64,000 nucleotides of DNA from Neorhizobium galegae bv. orientalis str. HAMBI 540 (GTDB lineage Bacteria > Pseudomonadota > Alphaproteobacteria > Rhizobiales > Rhizobiaceae), in NCBI RefSeq assembly GCF_000731315.1, contig NZ_HG938353.1, positions 2,914,001 to 2,978,000 of the forward strand, given 5' to 3'. The notes under the pieces were generated by a model that did no database searches, was not told the DNA's origin, and saw only the letters and a program-made list of their open reading frames with translations. Of this stretch, positions 53,275 to 64,000 are shown in pieces (positions within the stretch are counted from its first letter, which is position 1; each line of letters begins with the position of its first letter). Position numbers and translations under genes: made by a program.

Positions 53275-55242
53275 ATGAGCAATGTCAAAACATTCGGCAT
53301 AGCATTCCGACTGGCTGTCGGGTTCGGCTTTTTGCTTCTCCTGATGATCGGCCTGACTTTCTACTCCACCAGCCAGGTTGCGACGATCGACAACAACCTC
53401 GAAACCGTGAATGACGTCAACAGCGTCAAGCAGCGCTTTGCCATCAACTATCGCGGCAGCGTGCACGACCGCGCGATCGCGATACGCGATGTGACGCTCG
53501 TCACGTCCGATGCCGAGCGCAAGGAAGCGGAAGCGCTCATCGGCAAGCTCGCGGCCTCCTATGCGGAAAACGAAAAACGCATGGCGGATATGGTCGGCGC
53601 GCCCTCCGGCGCAACGGATCGGGAAAAGGCAATATTGGCTGAAATCGCCGACATCCAGTCGAAGACCAACCCGCTGGTTGCCCAGATCATTTCGCTGCAG
53701 CAGAAAGGTGATGGCGAGGCGGCGCGCAAGATCCTGCTGGAGCAGGCCCGTCCCCTCTTCGTCTCCTGGCTCGGAGCGATCAACAAGTTCATCGACTATC
53801 AGGAGGCGCTCAACAAATCGATCGGCGGCGATGTCCGCAACGCTGCGAGCGGCTTTAGAAACCTTGCGCTGGCCGCCCTCGGCATAGCAGCGCTGCTTTC
53901 GATCATTGTCGCCTTCTTCACCGCCCGCTCGATCATTGGACCGCTCTCCAAGCTGCAGCAATCGCTGAAAGCCATGGCTGCGGGCAACCTCGAAGGCGAC
54001 CGGACGATCGAGGCGCGCGGCGACGAGATCGGCATGCTGGCCCGCGCCGTGGCCGCCCTTCGGGAGGCCATCTCCATCAAGGCGGAGCGCGAGGCGGATG
54101 CCGAGGCTAAGCGGACCGTTGGAGAACGCCACAGGCTGGAACAGGACGCGACCGAGCGTAGTGCGCTCGCAGAACAGACGAGCCAGGCGGTCCGCCAGCT
54201 CGCCGACGCTCTGCAGGCCCTGGCAAACGGCGACCTGACCCGAGAGATCAACACACCCTTCACTCCCTCGCTCGACCAGTTGAGGGCCGACTACAACGCC
54301 GCAGTGGCGAAACTTCGCGAAGCGATGCAGAAGGTTGCCGCGAATGCGAGTGCGATAGCCGCCGGTGCCCAGGAAATCCGCTCGGCCTCCGACGACCTCG
54401 CCAAACGCACCGAACAGCAGGCGGCCTCCGTCGAAGAAACCGCAGCGGCCCTGGAAGAGATCACCACGACGGTTTCCGACTCCAGCCACCGCGCTCAGGA
54501 TGCTGGCAACCTGGTGCGCATGACCAAGGAAAATGCCGAGCGTTCCGGCCGGGTCGTCCGTGATGCGGTCGACGCGATGGGCAAGATCGATTCGTCTGCC
54601 GTCGAGATCGGCAACATCATCGGCGTCATCGACGAAATCGCGTTCCAGACCAATCTGCTCGCTCTCAACGCCGGCGTCGAGGCTGCCCGTGCCGGCGAGG
54701 CCGGCAAGGGCTTCGCGGTGGTGGCGCAGGAAGTGCGGGAACTCGCCCAGCGTTCCGCCAAGGCGGCAAAAGAGATCAAGGAACTGATCCACACCTCCAA
54801 CGACCACGTGAAGAGCGGCGTGGCGCTGGTCGGGGAAACCGGCAAGGCCCTGCAGGAGATCGTCATCCAGGTCCAGCAGGTCAACGGCAATGTCGAGGCT
54901 ATTGTCGAAGCCTCGAAGGAACAGTCGATCGGCCTCAAGGAAATCAACACCTCGGTCAATACAATGGATCAGGGAACGCAGCAGAACGCGGCCATGGTCG
55001 AGGAAACCACCGCAGCGGCGCACAGTCTTGCCCGGGATGCGGAGGGCCTGTTCCAGCTTCTGTCGCAATTCCATATCGGCGGCGGTGCCGTAACGGGAAC
55101 GTCTTCGCATCGCGGCTCGCCCGCACTCGCATCCGGCAGCAGCCGCCCGGCCACCTCGCCGGCCCGCAAAATGGTTGCCAAAGTCGCGCAGTCATTCCAG
55201 AGCAATGCCGCTGCCGCAAAGCAGGACTGGGAAGAGTTCTGA
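53275..55242 (+). CDS. Methyl-accepting chemotaxis protein
   Basis: 655 residues. Membrane helix 1 at about 10-31, a roughly 160-residue periplasmic helical sensor (four-helix-bundle type), membrane helix 2 at about 198-220, HAMP (about 221-275), then a second HAMP-like stretch and the signalling hairpin with [42 protein letters not shown]. It ends in QDWEEF, a WEEF-type tail like the NWETF peptide that docks CheR/CheB. The ligand is unknown. Confidence 0.95.
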   Translation: MSNVKTFGIAFRLAVGFGFLLLLMIGLTFYSTSQVATIDNNLETVNDVNSVKQRFAINYRGSVHDRAIAIRDVTLVTSDAERKEAEALIGKLAASYAENEKRMADMVGAPSGATDREKAILAEIADIQSKTNPLVAQIISLQQKGDGEAARKILLEQARPLFVSWLGAINKFIDYQEALNKSIGGDVRNAASGFRNLALAALGIAALLSIIVAFFTARSIIGPLSKLQQSLKAMAAGNLEGDRTIEARGDEIGMLARAVAALREAISIKAEREADAEAKRTVGERHRLEQDATERSALAEQTSQAVRQLADALQALANGDLTREINTPFTPSLDQLRADYNAAVAKLREAMQKVAANASAIAAGAQEIRSASDDLAKRTEQQAASVEETAAALEEITTTVSDSSHRAQDAGNLVRMTKENAERSGRVVRDAVDAMGKIDSSAVEIGNIIGVIDEIAFQTNLLALNAGVEAARAGEAGKGFAVVAQEVRELAQRSAKAAKEIKELIHTSNDHVKSGVALVGETGKALQEIVIQVQQVNGNVEAIVEASKEQSIGLKEINTSVNTMDQGTQQNAAMVEETTAAAHSLARDAEGLFQLLSQFHIGGGAVTGTSSHRGSPALASGSSRPATSPARKMVAKVAQSFQSNAAAAKQDWEEF

Positions 55243-55289
55243 GACAGCAAGAACGGCGATCCGGCTATCCGGAACTTGCCGCAAAAATA

Positions 55290-55323
55290 AAGGCCACCCG
55301 CGAAAACCGCGGGTGGCCTTTTT
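55290..55323. terminator. Bidirectional terminator between MCP and glmM
   Basis: AAGGCCACCCGCG pairs with CGCGGGTGGCCTT around AAAAC (13-bp stem), followed by TTTC on the plus strand and by ATTTTTGC on the minus strand, so it serves both converging genes. Confidence 0.9.
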
Positions 55324-55342
55324 CATTGGGATTGCTGCGCAG

Positions 55343-56695
55343 TCAGGCCGCGTTGCGGACGTTGGCGATGACGCCGACCAGTCCATCGACGATGCGCTCG
55401 ATCTGTCCCCGGTCGTCGCCTTCCGCCATCACCCGGATCAGCGGCTCTGTGCCGGACGGGCGGATGACCAGGCGGCCCTTGGCGGCGAGTTCGGCTTCCG
55501 CATCGGCGATCGCCTGACGCACGATTACGTCCTCCAGCGGCTTGCCGCCCTGGAAACGAACATTCTTCAGAAGCTGCGGCACGGGCTCGAAACGGCGGCA
55601 GATCTCGCTGACCGGCCGGCCAAGGCGCTTGGCCCGCGCCAGGACCTGCAGGCCGGCGACGAGGCCGTCACCGGTCGTGCCGAAATCGGAAAGCACGATA
55701 TGGCCGGACTGTTCGCCGCCGACGTTGAAATCATGTGTGCGCATATGCTCGACGACATAACGGTCGCCGACCTTGGTGCGTGCCAGATCGAGGCCCTTGC
55801 CGTTGAGAAACCGTTCCAGGCCGAGATTGGACATCACCGTCGCGACGATGCCGCCGCCTTTCAGCTTCTGGTCCTCGGCCCAGCTCTCGGCGATAACTGC
55901 CATCAACTGGTCGCCGTCGACGATCTCGCCGCGCTCGTCGACGATAATCACGCGGTCGGCGTCGCCGTCGAGTGCGATGCCGATATCGGCGCGCACTTCA
56001 TGCACCTTCTTCTGCAGCGCTTCCGGGCTGGTCGAGCCGCAGTCGAGATTGATATTCGTGCCGTTGGGCTCGTTGCCGATGGTGACAACCTCTGCGCCGA
56101 GTTCCCACAGCGCCAGCGGAGCAACCTTGTAGGCTGCGCCATTGGCGCAGTCGATCGCGACCCGCAAGCCATGCAGGGTAACGTCGCGCGGCAGCGTGCG
56201 CTTCACATGTTCGATATAGCGGTAGATGTCGCCCTCGACGCGCTTTGCCCGGCCGATGTCGCCGGACTTGGCGAGCTGCGAATGCAGGTCGCTGTCGAGC
56301 AGGTCCTCAATGCGCATTTCGAGCTCGTCGGAGAGCTTGTAGCCGTCCGGACCGAACAGCTTGATGCCGTTGTCCTCATAAGGATTGTGCGAGGCGGAGA
56401 TCATCACGCCGACATCGGCGCGCAGCGAGCGGGTGAGCATGGCGACGGCCGGCGTCGGGATCGGCCCGAGCAGGAAGACGTCGAGGCCGGCGGCGGTAAA
56501 ACCCGCCACCATGGCGTTTTCCAGCATATAGCCCGAGAGACGCGTATCCTTGCCGATCACCACCCGGTGGCGATGATTGCCGTTGCGGAAGATCGTACCG
56601 ACGGCGATGCCGACGCGCATCGCAAGATCCGGCGTCATCGGGTGGATATTGGACTGTCCGCGAATGCCATCGGTGCCAAAATAGCGGCGTGTCAT
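55343..56695 (-). CDS. glmM: Phosphoglucosamine mutase
   Basis: 450 residues. Interconverts glucosamine-6-P and -1-P for UDP-GlcNAc. Active phospho-serine in [15 protein letters not shown], metal loop DGDADRVI, sugar loop EQSGHI, phosphate loop [11 protein letters not shown]. Downstream of ftsH in the same direction, which is the usual rhizobial order; a terminator and about 170 bases of promoter region lie between. Confidence 0.97.
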   Translation of the reverse strand: MTRRYFGTDGIRGQSNIHPMTPDLAMRVGIAVGTIFRNGNHRHRVVIGKDTRLSGYMLENAMVAGFTAAGLDVFLLGPIPTPAVAMLTRSLRADVGVMISASHNPYEDNGIKLFGPDGYKLSDELEMRIEDLLDSDLHSQLAKSGDIGRAKRVEGDIYRYIEHVKRTLPRDVTLHGLRVAIDCANGAAYKVAPLALWELGAEVVTIGNEPNGTNINLDCGSTSPEALQKKVHEVRADIGIALDGDADRVIIVDERGEIVDGDQLMAVIAESWAEDQKLKGGGIVATVMSNLGLERFLNGKGLDLARTKVGDRYVVEHMRTHDFNVGGEQSGHIVLSDFGTTGDGLVAGLQVLARAKRLGRPVSEICRRFEPVPQLLKNVRFQGGKPLEDVIVRQAIADAEAELAAKGRLVIRPSGTEPLIRVMAEGDDRGQIERIVDGLVGVIANVRNAA

Positions 56696-56876
56696 GTAAG
56701 CTCCTTCGTCATCGCGCCTGAGCGTCGCGGTCTTAAGCAGGGAATCGAACCCTGCAATATGTTAGACGGCAAAACCGGCCTGAAGCTTGGCTCATGCCAT
56801 AGTTTAACGGCACAAGCACATAAATTAGCGTCAAAATCGATTATATCCCGTTACTAATAAATAAACCCTTCCAAGC

Positions 56877-56910
56877 AAAAGCCGCCGTGGATCACTCCAC
56901 GGCGGCTTTT
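56877..56910 (-). terminator. Terminator of ftsH
   Basis: A 15-bp perfect stem (AAAAGCCGCCGTGGA with its complement) and a TCAC loop just after the ftsH stop; it ends in TTTT on the minus strand. Confidence 0.88.
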
Positions 56911-56927
56911 GATGCTTATAGCAAGGG

Positions 56928-58862
<1,935 letters not shown>

Positions 58863-58967
58863 TGAACTCCCCGGACTGCGACGGCCTGCTTCTTGAGGCG
58901 GCCGCCTTGCTTGCCGCATAACATAGGGTTGCGGCAAGTCCTTGCCAAGGCGAACAGGAGCCGCCGT

Positions 58968-60329
58968 CTACCTTTTCCGCGAGGAATCCTTAACTGGCAG
59001 CCGGGGAAAACCGTCGCATCCGAGCAAAACCGCGAACTCGATACCGAGATTAAGCTCGAACTGCGGCAAAAAGCGGTCGAAAGGCGCAAGCAGAGGTTGG
59101 ACGATACTTCGTTCGGCCACTTCTTTGTTTTGCCGGTCATCCGCCGAAAGAAGGGCATTTGTTTCGATGAAAGGCATCGCCGCCACGGCGCGCGTGGCGA
59201 TGGCGGGCGGCACGCCGGGAAACAGCGCCAATGCCTCGTCGCGATCCGGCGCGGTTGGGCCGACGACGATCTCGTCCGGGCCGGCATTCGTGATGCGGTA
59301 GCGACCGTCCCAGATTGCCGTATCGCCGGGGCCAACGTGCAGCGGCAGTATGCCGCGGTTTTCTCGGACGATATAAAGCCCGTCGCGGCGCCGGTCGAAG
59401 ATCACCCGGCCGGCGGTGATCCGTCCAGGCTGGCCACCGTCGAGAAAGACCATGACCCGGTCCATGCTGTCGCTGCCGAGTGCATGCGCCCTCCCCCCGA
59501 GCACCGCGGCGAGCAATGACAGTGCATGACGCCGCACGGCCGGCTCGCCTTGAAGGCCTGCGGTATCGAGATGCGCCAGAATACCCTGGCGGATCGTCAC
59601 GTGCTCGCGGACAAGCCGCGCCGCCTCGTCGGAAAGCGCGGTGCGCCGCACCGCAGCCACGTCCTGGGCGGCAGCATCGAACGGCCTTTCCTGCGTCAGC
59701 CGCCCGCGGACCCGTACCCGCTCGTAGTGCGGATCGAGATTGCTGGGATCGTCGATCCAGCCCTGCCCTTCCCTGGTCAGGAAGTCGCGGATATCGGCTC
59801 GGCGGCTATTGAGGAACGGCCGGAGCAGCCAGCGGCGGCGATCGAGCAGCACGGCCTGCGCCATGCCCGCAAGGCCCGAATTTTCTTCGCCCCCATTGCG
59901 GGCGGCGCGCATCGCGATGGTTTCCGCCTGATCGTCGAGCGTATGACCGGTGAGGATGGCGGTTGCATCGATCTGGGCCGCAATCTCGACCAGCAGCCGG
60001 TAGCGAGCCTCACGGGCCGCGTCGGAAATGCCGGTGACAGGCTTTTCTCCCTCCCAGCGGCGGATGAAATGGGGAATGCCGAGCCGGCCGCAAAGGGCAG
60101 CGACGGTGCGCGCCTCGTCTGCGGAGCCAGGTCTCAGCGCATGATCGATCGTCGCCGCGAAAAGCGACAGGCCGGAGCCGGGAGAATTTGACTTCGAGAG
60201 GGCAACCAGCAGCCCGCTGGAATCGCTGCCGCCGGAAATGGCGACGAGAAGGCGCGCGGGTCTGGCGATATCGGCGATCAGCCGCGCGGTCGCCTGTTCG
60301 GGCGACAGGATTTTCGGGCCCGCGGTCAC
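58968..60329 (-). CDS. tilS: tRNA(Ile)-lysidine synthetase
   Basis: 453 residues. Modifies C34 of tRNA-Ile(CAT) to lysidine. PP-loop RLLVAISGGSDSSGLLVAL, then FAATIDHALRPGSADEARTVAALC, ILTGHTLDDQAETIAMR. GTG 60329 is taken because it follows the cpoB stop by 7 bases; no clear SD is seen, so translational coupling is likely. Longer starts overlap cpoB. Confidence 0.94.
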   Translation of the reverse strand: MTAGPKILSPEQATARLIADIARPARLLVAISGGSDSSGLLVALSKSNSPGSGLSLFAATIDHALRPGSADEARTVAALCGRLGIPHFIRRWEGEKPVTGISDAAREARYRLLVEIAAQIDATAILTGHTLDDQAETIAMRAARNGGEENSGLAGMAQAVLLDRRRWLLRPFLNSRRADIRDFLTREGQGWIDDPSNLDPHYERVRVRGRLTQERPFDAAAQDVAAVRRTALSDEAARLVREHVTIRQGILAHLDTAGLQGEPAVRRHALSLLAAVLGGRAHALGSDSMDRVMVFLDGGQPGRITAGRVIFDRRRDGLYIVRENRGILPLHVGPGDTAIWDGRYRITNAGPDEIVVGPTAPDRDEALALFPGVPPAIATRAVAAMPFIETNALLSADDRQNKEVAERSIVQPLLAPFDRFLPQFELNLGIEFAVLLGCDGFPRLPVKDSSRKR

Positions 60330-60336
60330 GGGAGGA

Positions 60337-61392
60337 TCAGCAGGCGAGGCGCTTCTGTTCGCTGCCCACCTTGGCGAGCACGGCCTTGGGCGCGCTCGGA
60401 TAACGCCGGGTGACTTCCTTGAGGGTTGCGCAGGCCGTATCGGTATTGTCGAGTGCGGCAAGCGACATGCCGAGCTTCAACAGCATTTCCGGCGCCTTGG
60501 CGGATTTGCTATAGGTCTGATGCGCGTTGAGGAAGGTCTTGGCGGCGTCGTTGTACTTGCCTTGGGAATATTGCGACTCGCCGAGCCAGAAGCTCGCATC
60601 CGCCACCTTGGCGCCCTTCGGAAAGGCTGTCAGGTAGCCATTGAACTCCTTCTCGGCGAGCGGATAGTCGCCTGCAAGCACATGATTATAGGCGGTCTGA
60701 TAGGCATCGTTCTCGCTACCAAGCGAGGCGGTCTGCTGCGGATCGGGTCTGCCCGTCGATGCCGGCGGCGTCTTGCCGGAAATCTGCGGGCCGGTATCGA
60801 CGCCCGGAAGCCCGGCGGCATTGTTGGCCCGGTCGTTACGGCTGGCGCCGCGCGGATTGCCGTTCTGGTCGATATCCATCGACCCGAGCGTCGTCGGTGG
60901 CGGTGCGCGGCCGGGCGCGGCTGCCCCGCCGACGCCCTGACCGGACGGCGATTCGATGATCCGTGCGACATCGTCGGAGGACTGCGCGGGAGCAGTCGCT
61001 TGCGGCAACGGGGGCTGGGCGGCGGGAGCGCGGTTGGACGCCACGGCCGGTTTCCCGCCCGCGTCGTCCACTTCAGTGCGCTTCTTCTTTTCCAGGTCCT
61101 GGAAGCGGAATTCGTTGTCTTCCTGCGTCTTGCGCAATTGCTCCTGCATCTGCAGCAGCTGAAAACTCATTTCCTCGATCCGGCCGTTCAACTGCCGGAC
61201 CTCTTCCTGGAGCTGCTGGATACGGACGGCATCATTGCTCTGCGCCAGAATGACCGGGGGCGGAGTGGTTTCCCGCGGCTGCTCTGCGGCAGGCTGATTG
61301 CTGCCCTGGAAGAGTTTCGGCAGTGCGAAAGCCCCAGCCGGGGCGCTCGTCGCCATCAGCCCCAGCATCGCTGCCAAGACAAGTTTCTTCAT
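60337..61392 (-). CDS. cpoB: Tol-Pal system protein CpoB (YbgF)
   Basis: 351 residues. Signal peptide MKKLVLAAMLGLMATSAPAGAFA, a coiled coil at about 52-105 (RIQQLQEEVRQLNGRIEEMSFQLLQMQEQLRKTQED), a Pro/Ala/Gln-rich linker and TPR repeats at about 230-350 (AYQTAYNHVLAGDYPLAEKEFNGYLTAFP; SFWLGESQYSQGKYNDAAKTFL). Coordinates peptidoglycan synthesis with outer-membrane constriction. Last gene of the tol-pal group, with tilS next. Confidence 0.94.
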   Translation of the reverse strand: MKKLVLAAMLGLMATSAPAGAFALPKLFQGSNQPAAEQPRETTPPPVILAQSNDAVRIQQLQEEVRQLNGRIEEMSFQLLQMQEQLRKTQEDNEFRFQDLEKKKRTEVDDAGGKPAVASNRAPAAQPPLPQATAPAQSSDDVARIIESPSGQGVGGAAAPGRAPPPTTLGSMDIDQNGNPRGASRNDRANNAAGLPGVDTGPQISGKTPPASTGRPDPQQTASLGSENDAYQTAYNHVLAGDYPLAEKEFNGYLTAFPKGAKVADASFWLGESQYSQGKYNDAAKTFLNAHQTYSKSAKAPEMLLKLGMSLAALDNTDTACATLKEVTRRYPSAPKAVLAKVGSEQKRLAC

Positions 61393-61521
61393 CTTTGTCC
61401 GTCCTGCTCTTTAGTCTGCGCCGGATTGGCGCGAGAGGAGATTTTTTCCAACTGCCGGCAAAAAGCAACCGAGCGCCCGGTCAAAAATCCCGGAAAACAG
61501 GGCTAAACTATGGAAAAAACA

Positions 61522-61547
61522 AAAAGGCGGCCCGAAGACCGCCTTTT
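61522..61547 (-). terminator. Terminator of pal
   Basis: AAAAGGCGG and CCGCCTTTT pair over 9 bp; on the minus strand it is followed by TGTTTTTTCC. Confidence 0.85.
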
Positions 61548-61568
61548 ATTTTCGAGCTGTTGCTCGGA

Positions 61569-62102
61569 TTACATACCGGCGCCGCCGAGAACGGTGACGG
61601 CGCGACGGTTCTGCGACCAGCAGGAGATGTCGTCGCAGACGGCAACCGGGCGTTCCTTGCCGTAGGAGATGGTCTTCATGCGATTCGCCGGAACACCGCG
61701 CGATGCGAGATATTCCTTGGCGGCAGCAGCACGGCGGGCGCCGAGCGCCAGGTTGTATTCGCGCGTGCCGCGTTCGTCGGCATGGCCTTCGACGGTGATC
61801 GCGTATTTCGGATAGCGGCCCAGCCACTGGGCCTGACGGTCGAGCGTCTGCTGTGCGTCGGCGCGGATCGAAGTGCTATCCGTGTCGAAGAAGATGCGGT
61901 CGCCGACATTGACGGTGAAGTCCTGGGTCGAACCGGGCGTTGCAGCGCCGGCGCCGTTGAGGCCGAGCTCACCGGCATTGTTCGGCAGGTTCTTCTTGTT
62001 GGCGCAGCCGGCAAGCGCAAGCGCCACAGTCAGGGCGATAACGGCAGGATTGCGGGCGAGGATCTGCATGCGGCTCATCGCCGAAGTATCGGTGCGGCTC
62101 AT
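61569..62102 (-). CDS. pal: Peptidoglycan-associated lipoprotein Pal
   Basis: 177 residues. Lipoprotein signal with LALAGC lipobox (Cys33 from ATG 62102; a shorter start at 62078 is possible). OmpA-like peptidoglycan-binding domain: RIFFDTDSTSI, YAITVEGHADERGTREYNLALGARRA, ..RMKTISYGKERPV. Anchors the outer membrane to peptidoglycan and binds TolB. AAGGAG upstream. Confidence 0.97.
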   Translation of the reverse strand: MSRTDTSAMSRMQILARNPAVIALTVALALAGCANKKNLPNNAGELGLNGAGAATPGSTQDFTVNVGDRIFFDTDSTSIRADAQQTLDRQAQWLGRYPKYAITVEGHADERGTREYNLALGARRAAAAKEYLASRGVPANRMKTISYGKERPVAVCDDISCWSQNRRAVTVLGGAGM

Positions 62103-62235
62103 GGCCGGTCTCTCCTTGATCAGTATTTCAGAGTTTCCAGATTCTAACCGGGTTCGGTTAACCATGCTCAAATTCTTATGGTTAACAAAATATTCCCGGT
62201 GTCCCTTTTCGTTCATTTTCAGCAGATTGGGGCGG

Positions 62236-62261
62236 GAAAGAGGCGGAATCCCGCCTCTTTC
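62236..62261 (-). terminator. Hairpin behind tolB
   Basis: GAAAGAGGCGG with CCGCCTCTTTC, 11-bp stem and 4-base loop (AATC), directly after the tolB stop. T-run weak. Confidence 0.7.
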
Positions 62262-62272
62262 ATCAAGGCGCC

Positions 62273-63586
62273 CTATTCGAGCAGCGGCGACCAGGCCGGA
62301 TCCGAACCGTAGGAAGGCGTCTTGACCTGCAGCTCGTTATAGCCGGTCAGGTCGATGGAATAGAGCTGCGGGCCGCCGGCGCCGGCATTCTGGCGGAAGA
62401 ACATCAGCACACGGCCGTTCGGCGCCCAGGTCGGACCTTCGTTGTGGAAGCCGCTCGTCAGGATGCGCTCGCCGGATCCGTCCGGCTTCATCACACCGAT
62501 CGAGAACTTGCCGCCCGACTGCTTGGTGAAGGCGATCAGATCGCCGCGCGGCGACCAGACCGGCGTTGAATAGGAACCGTCGCCGAAGGAGATGCGGGTC
62601 TGGCCGGAACCATCGGCATTCATCACGTAGATCTGCGGACGTCCGCCGCGGTCGCTTTCGAAGGCTATGCGGCCGCCATCCGGTGCATAGGAGGGCGAGG
62701 TGTCGATCGCCGCCGTGGAGGTGAGCCGCGTCGTGGTACGCGAGCGCAGGTCCATCGTATAGATGTTGGAATTTCCTTCCTGCTGAAGGCTCATGATCAC
62801 TTTCTGGCCGTCCGGAGAGAACCGCGGCGAGAACGTCATGCCCGGGAAATTGCCGACCACTTCGCGCTGCCCGGTCTCCAGCTGCAGCAGATAGACCCGC
62901 GGCTGGTTGCCCTCGAACGACATGTAGGTGACTTCCTGCCGGCTCGGCGAGAAGCGCGGCGTCAGCACGATATCCTTGGTGTTGGTCAGCATGCGGACGT
63001 TGAAGCCGTCCTGGTCCATGATCGCCAGCTGACGCTGGCGGGCGGTCTTCGGCCCGCTTTCGGAGACGAACACGACGCGGGTGTCGAAATAGCCGTTCTC
63101 ACCGGTGATCTGCTTGTAGATCGCATCGGCGATGATATGCGCGACACGGCGCCAGTTCTCCGGCTGGGTGAAGAACTGCTGGCCGGTCATCTGGCTGCCG
63201 GCAAACGTATCCCAGAGCCGGAACTCGGCACGCAGGCGGCCGTCGCCTTCGCGGGTGATACGGCCCGTCACCAGTGCCTGCGCATTGATGACCTTCCAGT
63301 CCTCGAAGCGCGGCGCCTTGTTGGGATCGGCGATCTTTTCGATGAAGGCGCTTTTGTTGATCGGCGCGAAAAGCCCGGAGCGCTGCAGGTCCGCTGCGAT
63401 CACCTGGGAAATCTGTGCGCCGAGTTCGTTGTTCGACAGGAAATCCGTCACCGCGATCGGCAGCGGCTGGATATTACCCTTGTTGATGTTGATCTCGACG
63501 ACAGCGTTGGCCGGGGTCGCGGCCATCAATGCCGTCAACATCCCCGCGGCCACCATTACGGCGCGGAAAAAAGAACTCTTGATCAT
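62273..63586 (-). CDS. tolB: Tol-Pal system protein TolB
   Basis: 437 residues. Signal peptide [29 protein letters not shown]-terminal domain with [29 protein letters not shown]; then a beta-propeller of WD-like PD40 repeats ([31 protein letters not shown] and three similar). Periplasmic partner of Pal and TolA. It follows tolA by about 80 bases. Confidence 0.97.
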   Translation of the reverse strand: MIKSSFFRAVMVAAGMLTALMAATPANAVVEININKGNIQPLPIAVTDFLSNNELGAQISQVIAADLQRSGLFAPINKSAFIEKIADPNKAPRFEDWKVINAQALVTGRITREGDGRLRAEFRLWDTFAGSQMTGQQFFTQPENWRRVAHIIADAIYKQITGENGYFDTRVVFVSESGPKTARQRQLAIMDQDGFNVRMLTNTKDIVLTPRFSPSRQEVTYMSFEGNQPRVYLLQLETGQREVVGNFPGMTFSPRFSPDGQKVIMSLQQEGNSNIYTMDLRSRTTTRLTSTAAIDTSPSYAPDGGRIAFESDRGGRPQIYVMNADGSGQTRISFGDGSYSTPVWSPRGDLIAFTKQSGGKFSIGVMKPDGSGERILTSGFHNEGPTWAPNGRVLMFFRQNAGAGGPQLYSIDLTGYNELQVKTPSYGSDPAWSPLLE

Positions 63587-63668
63587 TGAAACAAGCCTTT
63601 CAGCTTAATACGAGAGTTTCGGGGCAGGTTCCGTTTCATCTGCTTCTGTCGGTTCCATACCTGCCGGC

Positions 63669-64000
63669 TCACAATGCAAACTCCGACGGATCGAAGTTCA
63701 GCACCAAAACATTCCAACCTTTTTCGCCCTCATACTTTGCGGCGGGCAAATTCTTGAGCGGAGCGGATTTCATCAGGGCGCGGCGCGTGCTGCCCTCGAC
63801 CGCACGCCGGGTTCCCTCAGGACCACCGGTGGCGGTCACTTCCGGCTCGCCGACGATATTGCCGGACTGATCGAGCTGCACCCGAATCTTCACACGGACT
63901 TCCGAGACGCCGGTCAGGCCGCCGACCAGCGCCCAGTTGCCCTGGATCTGTCCCTTGACGTTGTCGATCTCGCTGGAGCTCAACGCGGTGCCGATGGTCT
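63669..64000 (-). CDS. tolA: TolA C-terminal part (gene continues beyond window)
   Basis: About 110 codons to the window edge, in an open frame. Seen: IDNVKGQIQGNW, the basic alternating strand VRVKIRVQLDQSGNIV, and AVEGSTRRALMKSAPLKNLPAAKYEGEKGWNVLVLNFDP, the TonB/TolA-type C-terminal domain. The start codon is outside the window. Order tolA-tolB-pal-cpoB supports the call. Confidence 0.9.
   Translation of the reverse strand, partial: TIGTALSSSEIDNVKGQIQGNWALVGGLTGVSEVRVKIRVQLDQSGNIVGEPEVTATGGPEGTRRAVEGSTRRALMKSAPLKNLPAAKYEGEKGWNVLVLNFDPSEFAL

Noticed and set aside
53176..55110. Long minus-strand frame of 644 codons opposite the chemoreceptor
   Set aside because: It mirrors the codon-position bias of the MCP, has no recognisable domain, and the MCP is clearly real.
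55175..56857. Long plus-strand frame opposite glmM
   Set aside because: Antisense shadow of glmM without any motif.

Overview
The window looks like a chromosomal segment of a Rhizobiales alphaproteobacterium, most likely Rhizobiaceae (Rhizobium/Agrobacterium type). The grounds are the core order tolA-tolB-pal-cpoB-tilS-ftsH-glmM on one strand, the serC-serA pair, a RopB-like outer membrane protein, an MCP ending in a WEEF-type tail, an HWE-family histidine kinase, and many ABC importers with GntR/LacI regulators. No genome comparison was possible, so the genus is inference.

The window splits in two. Bases 1 to about 42,980 are accessory: the end of a dTDP-rhamnose operon (rfbD, rfbA), then catabolic and transport cassettes separated by gene relics. 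Bases 42,987 to 64,000 are core: tRNA-Met, mnmA, an MscS channel, a Tim44-like protein, an alanyl-tRNA-synthetase-like protein, serA, serC, an outer membrane protein, a chemoreceptor, glmM, ftsH, tilS and the Tol-Pal genes. The 3' end of the tRNA-Met faces the accessory side.

Accessory cassettes from left to right: (1) 2.3-9.8 kb, minus strand: a peptide/nickel-type ABC importer (binding protein, DppB- and DppC-like permeases, no ATPase), followed by a second binding protein without signal peptide, a VOC protein and a P-loop NTPase fused to a SUMF1/FGE domain. A rhodanese-type sulfurtransferase and a FadR-type regulator lie upstream, and palindromic candidate operators are present. A 43-codon relic of an oligopeptide-ABC ATPase lies between those two genes. 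(2) 12.1-19.3 kb: a CUT2-type sugar importer, two Gfo/Idh/MocA oxidoreductases and a hydroxypyruvate-isomerase-like TIM barrel, divergent from a LacI regulator, with a perfect 16-bp palindrome between them. (3) 19.4-30.7 kb: four enolase-superfamily acid-sugar dehydratase-like enzymes, a GntR regulator, a CUT1 importer and an RraA-family protein, together a plausible uncharacterised sugar-acid pathway. (4) 32.1-36.7 kb: phosphomannose isomerase, a large GT4-type glycosyltransferase and a GH130 phosphorylase in one operon. (5) 37-42.8 kb: an HWE kinase with a decayed partial copy beside it, a cold-shock protein, an M28-peptidase-like protein lacking metal ligands, an orphan ferric/spermidine-type binding protein and a beta-propeller glycosidase-like protein.

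The most unusual points are the NTPase-SUMF1 fusion inside a transporter operon, the four-dehydratase sugar-acid cluster, and an AlaRS-like catalytic domain whose best ribosome-binding site points to an ATG one frame out of register with the gene. No CRISPR array, insertion sequence, integrase or phage gene was found.
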